Shown: piece by piece, positions 1 through 7,659 of the stretch | How positions within the stretch are numbered: the first letter of the stretch is position 1 | Layout: every line of letters begins with the position of its first letter | NCBI RefSeq assembly: GCF_900186535.1 | Contig: NZ_FYDE01000003.1 | Span: forward strand, 248,001-312,000 | Direction of reading: 5' to 3' | Source: Marasmitruncus massiliensis | GTDB taxonomy: Bacteria; Bacillota; Clostridia; Oscillospirales; Ruminococcaceae | DNA length: 64,000 nt | Program-made: the position numbers and the translations under genes | The notes under the pieces: generated by a model | Told to the model about the DNA's origin: nothing | Database searches by the model: none | The model's input: the letters and a program-made list of their open reading frames with translations, nothing else

Positions 1-923
1 AGTCCCAACACTACCAGCTTTTCCCCCGATATTTTTGCCAGAGGCGCAAAATCACCGGAGCGGTCGTCGTCAAATTCCAGATAGTATGCGCTGACATTTT
101 CGCCGCCAAACAGCGTTTCCGAAACCGGTTCATAACCGCCGCTTGTCGCCCATGTGGAGTGATAGTTGCCGCGGCAGACATGTGTTGTCACCGTCAGATC
201 GTCAGGTAAATTTGCAATGGCATCATTATTGAGACGCAGATAAAGCTTTTGCAGGGCTTGGGGATTGTATCCTTCGCCCGCCATGCCGCGCCAGAAATTC
301 TGATCGCAGAGCATCCCCCAGGTGCAGTCATCCAGCTGCAGGCTTCGGCAGCCGGCATCGTATAAAGCCAGAATAAAATCATGATATGCCGTGGACAAAT
401 CCCGGTACAGCGCTTCACGGTCAGGATAGACCGCGTTGAGGTACTGCTCGTTTTCTCCGCGGACCAGTTCGGCGAAGCACTGGGCGGGCGCGGGGATGGT
501 CTGTTTGGCAATGGCACGGCTTGCTGCGATTTTCTTTAAGAACTTATAATGGTCAATAAACGGATGGCTTGAAAATTTGATTTTTCCGCAGACACGAGCC
601 GAGTCGGCTCTGGTTTCCTCCCCATGGAAAAAATAGCCGTGATCCAGCTCAACATGGTCTATGCCATCAAGTCCCCACATGAAATCCAGATGCCAGTAGC
701 TTCGGCGGAATTCACCGTCTGTGACAGAGTGAAGACCGAGTTCAATTTCCTTTTCGACAAGGGCGCGGATGCAGTCATCCTCAACAGCGGTAAGCTGTGC
801 CTGCGTTAATGTCCCTTTGTGGAATGCTTCTCTTGCCTGCTTTAAAGCTTGGGGACGCAAAAAGCTGCCAACGACATCATAGCGGAAGGGTGCGGCGGTG
901 CGGGCGGTAAATTGTGTATTCAT
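1..923 (-). CDS. MetE C-terminal-domain methyltransferase (YxjG/YxjH type), 3' end cut by window edge
   Basis: This reading frame is open to the window edge, so only the N-terminal ~307 residues are seen. It starts PFRYDVVGSFLRP after a short leader and contains LQLDDCTWG and a THVCRGN segment. Those are hallmarks of the C-terminal barrel of cobalamin-independent methionine synthase, where the His-x-Cys pair in THVCRGN would ligate the catalytic zinc. Short, stand-alone versions (Bacillus YxjG/YxjH) lack the N-terminal half of MetE and are thought to make methionine from homocysteine with an alternative methyl donor. The ATG is preceded by AAGGAG at a good distance. A LysR regulator lies just upstream on the same strand with a palindrome near the promoter, so regulation by that protein is likely (inference). 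Confidence 0.85.
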   Translation of the reverse strand, partial: MNTQFTARTAAPFRYDVVGSFLRPQALKQAREAFHKGTLTQAQLTAVEDDCIRALVEKEIELGLHSVTDGEFRRSYWHLDFMWGLDGIDHVELDHGYFFHGEETRADSARVCGKIKFSSHPFIDHYKFLKKIAASRAIAKQTIPAPAQCFAELVRGENEQYLNAVYPDREALYRDLSTAYHDFILALYDAGCRSLQLDDCTWGMLCDQNFWRGMAGEGYNPQALQKLYLRLNNDAIANLPDDLTVTTHVCRGNYHSTWATSGGYEPVSETLFGGENVSAYYLEFDDDRSGDFAPLAKISGEKLVVLG

Positions 924-957
924 AGATCAGCTCTCCTTATGTGAATCACTTGCCTAT

Positions 958-995
958 ATTATACACAAGATGTTTCGTTATGCGTTAATACATAA
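958..995 (-). promoter_or_regulatory. Promoter and probable LysR operator of the MetE-like gene
   Basis: On the minus strand a TATAAT (958-963) lies 35 bases before the MetE-like ATG. Where the -35 box should be there is a palindrome, TTATGNNNNNNNNCATAA (978-995), fitting the T-N11-A style of LysR binding sites. The absence of a good -35 hexamer is typical of activator-dependent promoters. A second short palindrome, CGAT-N4-ATCG, lies at 999-1010. Confidence 0.45.
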
Positions 996-1014
996 TTTCG
1001 ATCATTATCGATAG

Positions 1015-1935
1015 CTAAAAGTTATCACTATAATAAGAAGAAATGTAATCCTGCAGCAGAGTGATATACCGCATACTGATCGAACTAATCGGATGGCATG
1101 CTTCGTAAAGATACCCGATTTCCATCCTCTCTGAGCTTTCCAGCGGAATGGACACAATCTCATCGCCATTCAGATCACTGCTTAGGATACCGGAAGATAT
1201 GGTGTATCCATCCAGGCCGATCAACAGGTTAAACAGCGTTGCCCTGTCGGTAACTACGATACTCTTCGGACTGAACTCCACGCTGTGCAGTTCTTCAGAA
1301 AAATAAAAGGCGTTGTGGATGCCCTGTTCATAGGTGAGACGCGGATATGGCAGCAAATCCTCCAGCGTTACGGAGGACTTTCCGACCAGCGGATTTTTCC
1401 TGCTGACAAATACATGAGGACGGGCAATAAACAACGGTACAAAACGCAGCTCATGATTCTGGATGATGCGTAAAATAACATCCTTATTGAACTGGCTTAA
1501 ATACAAAATGCCAAGCTCGCTTCTTCGCGTACGGACATCTTCAATGATGTCATAGGTGCGCGACTCACGCAGGGAAAACTCATATTGGGTCTTGCCGTAT
1601 TCCCGAACCAGCGATACAAATGCATTCACAACAAATGCGTAATGCTGGGATGAGATGGCGAAAACCCTTCGCAATGGCGCATTGTGTTTATATTGCTGCT
1701 CCAGAAGTTCGGCCTGTTCCATTACTTGACGTGCGTATGACAGGAATTTTGTCCCGTCCTCCGTCAAGGTAACGCCCCGGTTGCTGCGGCCAAAGATGGA
1801 GATTCCCATCTCTTTTTCCAGTTCGCCGATCGATTTTGAAAGACTGGGCTGTGAAATAAAAAGCTTTTGCGCCGCAGTATGGAAGGATCCCGACTGCGCT
1901 GTCTGTATCACATATCGAAGTTGTTGTAGCGTCAT
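1015..1935 (-). CDS. LysR-family transcriptional regulator
   Basis: The 306-residue protein begins MTLQQLRYVIQTAQSGSF, the standard LysR winged-helix start, with AAQKLFISQPSLSKSIGELE as the recognition region (residues ~18-40) and the usual effector-binding domain from about residue 90. I chose the ATG at 1935 because it has an AGGGTGAT ribosome site and matches the family start; an upstream ATG at 2082 would add 49 unlikely residues. It is upstream of and codirectional with the MetE-like methyltransferase, so it probably controls methionine synthesis. The effector is unknown from sequence. Confidence 0.92.
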   Translation of the reverse strand: MTLQQLRYVIQTAQSGSFHTAAQKLFISQPSLSKSIGELEKEMGISIFGRSNRGVTLTEDGTKFLSYARQVMEQAELLEQQYKHNAPLRRVFAISSQHYAFVVNAFVSLVREYGKTQYEFSLRESRTYDIIEDVRTRRSELGILYLSQFNKDVILRIIQNHELRFVPLFIARPHVFVSRKNPLVGKSSVTLEDLLPYPRLTYEQGIHNAFYFSEELHSVEFSPKSIVVTDRATLFNLLIGLDGYTISSGILSSDLNGDEIVSIPLESSERMEIGYLYEACHPISSISMRYITLLQDYISSYYSDNF

Positions 1936-2150
1936 TTTATCACCCTGTTTCATGCGTTTGTTTTGATCACCTTTTATGGTAGATACCGCTGGAATCTCTG
2001 TTATAATGGGTGCATTTGCAGCAGGAAAATGCAGTTTGTCATCCAACATTGCAATTGTACTAATTATACCATACTTGTGCAACTGGCAGATCGTACGAAC
2101 GTGACGTGACAGGTGTGGCTGGTAATAAAGCTTTGCCGATCAAAGAAGAA

Positions 2151-2170
2151 CCGCCGGTTTGGCCGGCGGA
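2151..2170. terminator. GC-rich stem-loop between lysR and the LysM gene
   Basis: CCGCCGG and CCGGCGG form a 7-bp GC stem around a 5-base loop, close to the upstream side of lysR. It has no strong T run on either strand, so a terminator role is only plausible. Confidence 0.35.
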
Positions 2171-2177
2171 TATTTAT

Positions 2178-2267
2178 GATACACAAATAGTACGGATTAT
2201 TCTGCCGGTACGTAAAGAGCATAAGACAAGCGCGTATTGCGTATACAGCATCCAAAAGAAAGAATAA
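2178..2267 (+). pseudogene. Remnant tail of an unidentified protein, paralogous to the tail at 25.3 kb
   Basis: The last 19 codons before the stop at 2265-2267 read VRKEHKTSAYCVYSIQKKE. The stretch at 25304-25363 reads VRRQHKASAYCAPNIPKKE: 12 of 19 identical and in both cases ending at the stop. A short hydrophobic run precedes it, as in the other copy (IVRIILP against MVMIVLL). No start codon or upstream part of the gene remains here. In both places a GATGACACCC stem-loop begins 18 bases after the stop. Confidence 0.55.
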
Positions 2268-2285
2268 AGCCCCCAAAAAGGGAAC

Positions 2286-2315
2286 GGGCGTCATCGCCTG
2301 AAAACGATGACACCC
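2286..2315. repeat. Stem-loop repeat, copy 1 (GTCATCG/CGATGAC)
   Basis: GGGCGTCATCG and CGATGACACCC form an 11-bp stem with one mismatch and an 8-base loop. A near-identical stem-loop is at 25382-25417 with the same spacing from a homologous protein tail. It could also end transcription of the LysM gene on the minus strand. Confidence 0.6.
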
Positions 2316-2371
2316 TTAATTTGTGTCGCATTTATATCGCTTATAAAATAAAAATACTTTTGAAAGAGCTT

Positions 2372-3127
2372 CTATATGAAATATCGGGGAAACTGCCTCA
2401 CGATGCCCAGTGTCATCATGTCGGCCATTGCCAATGCTTCTCTTTCAATATTTTCGAAGACGGTGATGCTGTCTGAGTAATTTTTCGTTAAGATGTCGAC
2501 CGCTTCATTTTTTGTCATCGCAAGGTGATCATATAACATTCTCTGCCATTCCTGCGCCGACCAATATGGATTGATGCTGCCGAGAAAGGCCGCGATCTGA
2601 TCCGCGTTAGCATACCAGCGTTTTTCCGCATCGGCTGCCGCAGCGTTATTATTGACTTTGGCCGCTTTGACAAGCTCAGCGGCGATTGTAAGATGGCTTG
2701 TAAACAATTCTGCGAACTTTGCCGCACTGGATTCCCCGTAAAAGGGGCTTAATGCCGCTTCAAAGTCCTTAGGGTTGCGGAGGAGGCGGCTTGTAACGAA
2801 TTCTGTATCCGGTAAGTCAAAAGCCATGCTGAGAATAACCATCCTCGTCCAATAAATGTGCTGTTCCCACAGCATCCGCATATGGTTGTTCAACATTTCT
2901 TCCGCTCTGCTGATCCTCTCCAATGGGAGAGGTTGCTCGGGATTCTGGTAAAAACGGTGTCCTTGTGGAATACAGATAATTTGTCCTATATGCAGGTTAT
3001 TCGCATCTATGCCAGGATTCAACGCCGTAATAGCCTGTATAGTTGTACAGGATCGTTGCGCGATCAGCCACAATGAATCGCCGAATTTGATTTTGTATGA
3101 GTATGTACCTGTCGGACATGGAGACAT
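2372..3127 (-). CDS. LysM-domain protein with helical C-terminal domain of unknown function
   Basis: Residues ~7-55 form one LysM domain (YKIKFGDSLWLIAQR ... LHIGQIICIP), a peptidoglycan- or chitin-binding fold. The rest, about residues 70-251, is predicted helical from composition and carries MLWEQHIYWTRMVILSMAF and FAELFTSHLTIAAELVKAAK. Similar Bacillus/Clostridium proteins exist and are sometimes annotated, wrongly I think, as acetylglutamate kinase. There is no signal peptide before the LysM domain, which starts almost at the N terminus, so the protein may act inside the cell, in the spore or after lysis. The ATG has a weak AGAGTGG site. It is a single-gene unit. Confidence 0.75.
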   Translation of the reverse strand: MSPCPTGTYSYKIKFGDSLWLIAQRSCTTIQAITALNPGIDANNLHIGQIICIPQGHRFYQNPEQPLPLERISRAEEMLNNHMRMLWEQHIYWTRMVILSMAFDLPDTEFVTSRLLRNPKDFEAALSPFYGESSAAKFAELFTSHLTIAAELVKAAKVNNNAAAADAEKRWYANADQIAAFLGSINPYWSAQEWQRMLYDHLAMTKNEAVDILTKNYSDSITVFENIEREALAMADMMTLGIVRQFPRYFI

Positions 3128-3509
3128 ATATGTGCCACTCTTCTTTCTAATTTTAAAGATTTATTTTTATATATTATGATTTAATTATCGGAATGTACCT
3201 TGTTGTGCCTTTTTATCAGGAATTATTTATACAAAAAGAGAACGTCCTGTGAACAGTGCCTCAATCACTATTTCAATATATCATTTTCACTCGTTAAATT
3301 TTAGGTGCTAATTCTATAAAGAAAAAGAACATTAACAATACACAGAATTGTGATAACAGCCGATGAAATAAAGAGGGAAAACGATGTATAACTGTTTAAT
3401 ATATAACTCAGCGTAATTTTCTGAAAAAGATGCTTATCGAATCATCTGGATAAAAAATTAAATAACCAACCTAGGCTGTTGCTTTACAAAACAAGTTGTG
3501 ATAATATTG

Positions 3510-3537
3510 TGATATAATTCGAATATCGTAATATTCG
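3510..3537 (+). promoter_or_regulatory. Extended -10 promoter overlapped by a palindromic operator for the MarR-fetAB operon
   Basis: An extended -10 element TGaTATAAT (3510-3518) is followed at once by the perfect inverted repeat CGAATAT-CGTA-ATATTCG (3520-3537). The transcription start would fall inside the palindrome. Size and AT-rich symmetry fit a MarR-dimer site, suggesting that the regulator encoded 26 bases downstream represses its own operon. The rest of the gap 3128-3563 is AT-rich and shows no gene. Confidence 0.65.
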
Positions 3538-3563
3538 TATATCGTATTTATGGGGGCAGGCAA

Positions 3564-3998
3564 ATGGATGAAAACAAGATTTTGCACAGGATGATTGACC
3601 TTATTCAGTACAAGGATACCTATCAGCAGCAAAGCTCGGAAATCCAGCCACAGGATATGTTTGTTCTCGAGAGAATATATTTTCATAAAACAGTTCAGAT
3701 CAGGGATCTTACCAAAAACTATGGCATCCCTCCGTCTACCCTTACCGGAATATTGGACAGGCTGGAGCGAAGAAAGTATATTCAGCGTATCAGAAAAGAG
3801 AATGACAGGCGAGCGATTGAACTTTTGATAACAGACGCGGGGAATGCTGTTTTGCAGGAGCATATACGTGAAGACAAGATTTTTGCCTGGAATTTGTTTC
3901 ATACCCTTCCATCAGAGGAACGCCAACAGCTTTTGTACCTTTTGGACGAACTGCTTAGCAATGTGAGCAAAGAAAATCTGTTTTATGAGGGTAAATGA
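3564..3998 (+). CDS. MarR-family transcriptional regulator
   Basis: The 144-residue protein has the MarR winged helix: IRDLTKNYGIPPSTLTGILD as helix-turn-helix (residues ~45-68), then LERRKYIQRIRKENDRRAIE as the wing with the conserved D-x-R. It is the first gene of a three-gene operon with a FetA-like ATPase and FetB-like permease, and a perfect palindrome sits in its promoter, so autoregulation and control of metal export are likely. The inducing signal (iron, oxidant or other) is not visible. The ATG follows a GGGGGCAGG purine run. Confidence 0.9.
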   Translation: MDENKILHRMIDLIQYKDTYQQQSSEIQPQDMFVLERIYFHKTVQIRDLTKNYGIPPSTLTGILDRLERRKYIQRIRKENDRRAIELLITDAGNAVLQEHIREDKIFAWNLFHTLPSEERQQLLYLLDELLSNVSKENLFYEGK

Positions 3999-4013
3999 GA
4001 AGGGTGAATTGTA

Positions 4014-4670
4014 TTGGCTCAGTTAGAATTTCAAAACGTCTCGTTCCGCAATGATGAAAAATCCATACTGAAAGGCATATCAATCAGTATCGAGCCGGGT
4101 GCCTATATTTCCATCATGGGACCTTCCGGCAGCGGGAAAAGCACCTTCTTGAAGCTTTGCTGCCACCTGATCAGCCCAACCGGAGGCAGGATTTTGTTTA
4201 ACGGTGGTGATCTCATACAGCAAGACCCAATTGAAGTAAGGAAAAAAATCAGCTACTGTTTTCAAACGCCTACGCTTTTTGGAGAAACGGTAGAGGACAA
4301 TATATCGTTCGCTTATACAATCCGTAAACAAAATGTAGATAGGGAGAGGGTGAATTCTCTCTTTTCCCGGTTTAATATGAGCCGGGATTATCTGGGTCAT
4401 AAGATTCAGGGCCTCTCCGGTGGGGAAAAACAAAGGATTGCCCTGATCCGGACTTTGCTATTCATGCCCGATGTTTTGCTGTTGGATGAAGTGACTTCTG
4501 CTCTTGATGCCGATAATACGCTCATCGTGGAAAAAGCGATTGAGGTGCTTAATCAGGAAGGGGTAACCATTCTATGGGTTACACACAATCCTGAGCAGGG
4601 CAGAAAATACGCCGAAAAGCTGTTGACCATTAAGGACGGCCAAATAAATTCGCTGGAGGAACTTAAATGA
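4014..4670 (+). CDS. fetA: ABC transporter ATP-binding protein, FetA/YbbL type (iron export)
   Basis: This 218-residue ATPase has Walker A GPSGSGKS (residues ~37-44), the signature LSGGEKQR and Walker B LLLDEVTSALD. The start is TTG at 4014 behind GAAGGGTGA; there is no nearer ATG. It lies 15 bases after the MarR gene and its stop overlaps the start of the permease gene (ATGA). Pairing with a UPF0014/FetB permease identifies it as the ATPase of the FetAB family, linked in Escherichia coli to iron export and peroxide resistance. Substrate here is inferred from family only. Confidence 0.85.
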   Translation: MAQLEFQNVSFRNDEKSILKGISISIEPGAYISIMGPSGSGKSTFLKLCCHLISPTGGRILFNGGDLIQQDPIEVRKKISYCFQTPTLFGETVEDNISFAYTIRKQNVDRERVNSLFSRFNMSRDYLGHKIQGLSGGEKQRIALIRTLLFMPDVLLLDEVTSALDADNTLIVEKAIEVLNQEGVTILWVTHNPEQGRKYAEKLLTIKDGQINSLEELK

Positions 4671-5425
4671 GCAATGCCAATATCAGTATGGATTCTCTTC
4701 TGATCGCGTCTTCGCTTGTGATGGTATCTTTGCTGTTTTCCTATTTTCAGAAGCTCAAGCTTGAGAAAGAAACCATTATCAGTGTTGTCAGAGCTATTAT
4801 CCAGCTTATTGCAGTAAGTTATATTCTCGAGTATATTTTTGGCCTGAACAATCCGTTATTTACGACACTGCTGATATTGATTATGACGTTTAATGCCGCT
4901 TATAACGCATCCAAAAGAGGGAAAGGAATGAAAGACAGGCTTCTTGTCTCATTCGTATCAATTACGGTCGGAGCTGGAATCACCCTGTCCATCCTTGTTT
5001 TTTCAGGCGCAATAAAATATCAGCCCAACCAGGTTATTCCAGTCAGCGGGATGATTATAAGCAATGCTATGGTCGCGCTTGGACTATGCTTCCGCCAGCT
5101 GTCTTCCGATTTTAAAAACAGGCGGGACGAGGTAGAGACCAAGCTTTCGCTGGGAGCGGATATTTTGCCGTCCTCTATTGAGATTATCCGCGATTCAATC
5201 CGAACGGGTATGATTCCTACAATTGATTCAGCCAAAACGCTTGGGATTGTTTCATTGCCGGGCATGATGACGGGGCTCATTCTCGCGGGAACATCACCTC
5301 TACAGGCTATCCGGTATCAGATTTTGGTAACCTTCATGTTGATGTCGACAACTGCTATTTCCTCATTTATGGCCTGTTATCTTTCTTACAGGAGTTTTTT
5401 CAATAAGCGAAAGCAACTGCAATAA
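4667..5425 (+). CDS. fetB: ABC transporter permease, FetB/UPF0014 family
   Basis: A 252-residue membrane protein with about seven hydrophobic segments. The conserved cytoplasmic stretch DEVETKLSLGA followed by SIRTGMIPTIDSAKTLGIVS and LPGMMTGLILAGTSPLQAIR is the FetB/YbbM signature. It overlaps fetA by 4 bases, so the two are translationally coupled. With FetA it forms a two-component half-transporter pair. A strong 16-bp stem-loop closes the operon about 60 bases downstream. Confidence 0.9.
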   Translation: MSNANISMDSLLIASSLVMVSLLFSYFQKLKLEKETIISVVRAIIQLIAVSYILEYIFGLNNPLFTTLLILIMTFNAAYNASKRGKGMKDRLLVSFVSITVGAGITLSILVFSGAIKYQPNQVIPVSGMIISNAMVALGLCFRQLSSDFKNRRDEVETKLSLGADILPSSIEIIRDSIRTGMIPTIDSAKTLGIVSLPGMMTGLILAGTSPLQAIRYQILVTFMLMSTTAISSFMACYLSYRSFFNKRKQLQ

Positions 5426-5485
5426 GGATACGGCAATTCATAAATAATGTAAAACAGATCACTAAAACACTGAAACATATAGAAG

Positions 5486-5524
5486 AATGGGAAGCAGCGA
5501 GCTGAAACCTCGCTGCTTCCCATT
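5486..5524 (+). terminator. Strong stem-loop ending the marR-fetAB operon
   Basis: AATGGGAAGCAGCGAG pairs perfectly over 16 bp with CTCGCTGCTTCCCATT around a 7-base loop. No clear T run follows, so it may stop transcription weakly or stabilise the mRNA end. Confidence 0.55.
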
Positions 5525-5550
5525 ACATTGTAGCTTTAGCGTTAATCAAC

Positions 5551-6158
5551 CACCAGCTTTGCTGGTGAGAATAAAAATCTTTAGATGCAAGAAAACTTCT
5601 TTTTGCTAAACTAGATGCAGGTTGGCCAACCGCATAAAGGAGCAAAAGGAGGTTTTGTCGCATGAACGACATACAAAGTTTAGCACATTCTAATTGGAGA
5701 TGCCAGGATCATATTGTGTTCACGCCTAAATACCGCAGGAAAGAGATATATGGAAAGATTAAGGCGGACATAGGTCAGATACTGAGAAAGCTGTATGAAC
5801 AGAAAAAAGTAGAAATTATTGAGGCACAGGCATGCCCCGACCATATTCACATGCTAGTATGTATTCCACCAAACATAAGTGTCTCACAATTCGTGGGATA
5901 CCTCAAAGGTAAGAGCAGTTTAATGATATTCGATAGACATGCAAACTTAAAATATAAATATGGCAGCAGACACTTTTGCTGCAGAGGATACTATGTGGAT
6001 ACAGTAGGGCGTAATAAAACAGCAATTGCAGAATACATCAAAAATCAGTTAACGGGAGATATTGCGGCAGGCCCAATATTGCTCAAAGAGTATATGGACC
6101 CGTTTACGGGCAGCAAGAATACAAAGGCATAAAACAGGCCGCTTTAGCGGCGGCCTGT
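5551..6158 (+). mobile_element. IS200/IS605-family insertion sequence (transposase plus end hairpins)
   Basis: The element is delimited by subterminal hairpins: CACCAGC-TTT-GCTGGTG at 5551-5567 on the left and ACAGGCCGC...GGCCTGT at 6134-6158 on the right. Between them is a single Y1 transposase. IS200-type elements lack inverted terminal repeats and use such imperfect hairpins, so the exact ends, which lie some bases outside the hairpins, cannot be fixed here. No tnpB accessory gene is present. Confidence 0.75.
5662..6132 (+). CDS. tnpA: IS200/IS605-family transposase TnpA (Y1 HUH)
   Basis: At 156 residues this is the full length of IS200-type TnpA. The start HSNWRCQDHIVFTPKYRRK is typical; the metal-binding HUH motif is in CPDHIHMLV and the catalytic tyrosine is in RGYYVDTVG, followed by IAEYIKNQ. 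The ATG has AGGAGG 9 bases upstream. The gene looks intact, so the element could still move by single-strand transposition. Confidence 0.93.
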   Translation: MNDIQSLAHSNWRCQDHIVFTPKYRRKEIYGKIKADIGQILRKLYEQKKVEIIEAQACPDHIHMLVCIPPNISVSQFVGYLKGKSSLMIFDRHANLKYKYGSRHFCCRGYYVDTVGRNKTAIAEYIKNQLTGDIAAGPILLKEYMDPFTGSKNTKA

Positions 6159-6303
6159 AAAAGGGCGACAGTCCTTTTTCTTTTTGCGGAAAACAAGTTA
6201 TATCACAGTCCTGTTCAGCCATACTGGGAAAAAAGAAGATGAACCGTATGGCAGTATCGCATAAATCTGTCATAGCCTTTGGACTTGTGACTGTACTCAC
6301 GCA

Positions 6304-6337
6304 ACAATACCGGACGTTTTGCCACGCCCGGTATTGT
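6304..6337. terminator. Inverted repeat downstream of the AraC-type gene
   Basis: ACAATACCGG and CCGGTATTGT pair perfectly over 10 bp with a 14-base loop. It lies between the transposon end and the 3' end of the minus-strand AraC-type gene. No T run follows on the minus strand, so its role as terminator is uncertain. Confidence 0.4.
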
Positions 6338-6385
6338 GTTCGGTTTTGCCCTACTATTGCGAAAGCGGATTATCTGCAAATAAAT

Positions 6386-7252
6386 TCATTTCTTCTTCCG
6401 AACCGGTGTCCAAACTTCGCTGTAAGCGTAATCCTTTTTATGCTCATCCATTTTTGAAAAGGAAAAAGCAGGGATGTTGATGACCTCATAATCAGAGACG
6501 GGCAGCCATTCGGAATAGACTCGTGCCATGGTATTTTGCAGGGTGGCGGGAAACGGCCCCTCATTCGGAAAAACTGCCCAGGTGCAGGCTTCTACCGGAA
6601 CTTTCACCAATTGGTCACTTACATCCTCTTTTGTAGTCAGCACGCCAATCAGATGGGTCAGCTCGCCTTCTTCTTTCAAGAATCCGGCGTCTGCTTCATA
6701 AGAGGCGTTGACGATCTGATGAGGTTCCATGTTTTGCAGCGCGTGCATTTCTTTTCTTTGTTCTTCTGTAATGCTCATTGCAAGCTCTACAATAGCATTG
6801 TTGACGCCCTCAAATTGCATGGGAACTCGCTTGCTTACACCAACCAGATAAAACGCCGATTTTTCTTCGATTCTACATTCCATCGTATTTCCTCCTTTGG
6901 TTGTGATGACAAATGAAAGTTTAGGGAAGGGCTTGCTGATTCTTTTTTTGACTACTTCCGAGGGCAAAAAGCAGCTCCATTTTTTGAATGCCCGGGCAAA
7001 GCCGTCCATTGATTGGTAGCCATATTTGTAAGCGATATCAGTGACTTTTTCTCCCAGCAGCAAATCCTTGTTGGCTTCTGACAATCTTCTGCTTTTTATA
7101 TACTCACTCAATGTCATTCCCGCAAGATAAAAGAATACCGTCCTAAAGTGATAATCTGAGATTCCGACATATTTAGAGATTTCTTCCAGAGTCAGTTCAT
7201 CGGTCAAATGCTCTTCAATATAGTCAATGGCGCGGTTTAGTTCCTGAAGCAT
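6386..7252 (-). CDS. AraC-family regulator with GyrI-like effector-binding domain
   Basis: The 288-residue protein starts with an AraC DNA-binding domain at the N terminus (residues ~1-105: LTLEEISKYVGISDYHF, then VTDIAYKYGYQSMDGFARAF). The rest, from METK-like residue ~122, is a GyrI/SOUL-fold ligand domain (YLVGVSKRVPMQF ... VPVEACTWAVFPNEGPF ... YSEVWTPV). This order is that of Rob/MarA-like sensors of drugs or small organic ligands. It is flanked by the transposon and a gene-poor gap, with no target operon beside it. The ATG follows AAGGGAGGG-type sequence. Confidence 0.9.
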   Translation of the reverse strand: MLQELNRAIDYIEEHLTDELTLEEISKYVGISDYHFRTVFFYLAGMTLSEYIKSRRLSEANKDLLLGEKVTDIAYKYGYQSMDGFARAFKKWSCFLPSEVVKKRISKPFPKLSFVITTKGGNTMECRIEEKSAFYLVGVSKRVPMQFEGVNNAIVELAMSITEEQRKEMHALQNMEPHQIVNASYEADAGFLKEEGELTHLIGVLTTKEDVSDQLVKVPVEACTWAVFPNEGPFPATLQNTMARVYSEWLPVSDYEVINIPAFSFSKMDEHKKDYAYSEVWTPVRKKK

Positions 7253-7474
7253 AGCCTTCCCTCCTTTCGCTTCTACATCATATCAAAGTTGATTGGGCAA
7301 TGCTCGACTTTTGGATGCAAGAAATATCGAATCCCCATAGAGGCAAACTATCTAGTCGTAAGCTTTTTACCCCGTAGCTTAACGGCTAATTACAATTATA
7401 CAGTATATTCCATTCACAAGCAAAGCAAATCCGACTTGCTTCACATTGTAAGCCGGAACTTCTTTGACACTCTG

Positions 7475-7502
7475 AAAAGGACGGATAAAGCCGTCCTTTT
7501 TT
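7475..7502 (+). terminator. Rho-independent terminator
   Basis: AAAAGGACGG and CCGTCCTTTT form a perfect 10-bp stem with a 6-base loop followed by more Ts. It is the only clear signal in the gap 7253-7659. No gene sits just before it on the plus strand; on the minus strand it could end the 7660-8199 gene. The remainder of that gap shows nothing I can support. Confidence 0.6.
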
Positions 7503-7659
7503 CTTTGGCTCTATGAAATGATAGAAAGATAATAACGACCGTATAAAAAAGAGGAGCAGCCGGTCAGCTTACTCCCTTAAATTCATATATTCTAAGCAAT
7601 AGATACTTTATAATTTGCTGAATGGCAAAGTAATTAATGGAGAGCGTGTTAACATGACA

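Noticed and set aside
2064-2294. Minus-strand frame of 76 codons between lysR and the LysM gene
   Set aside because: It crosses a hairpin and the remnant protein tail on the plus strand. No family resemblance or ribosome site.
7289-7516. Plus-strand frame of 75 codons before the terminator at 7475
   Set aside because: It includes the terminator hairpin, has no ribosome site and shows no known motif.
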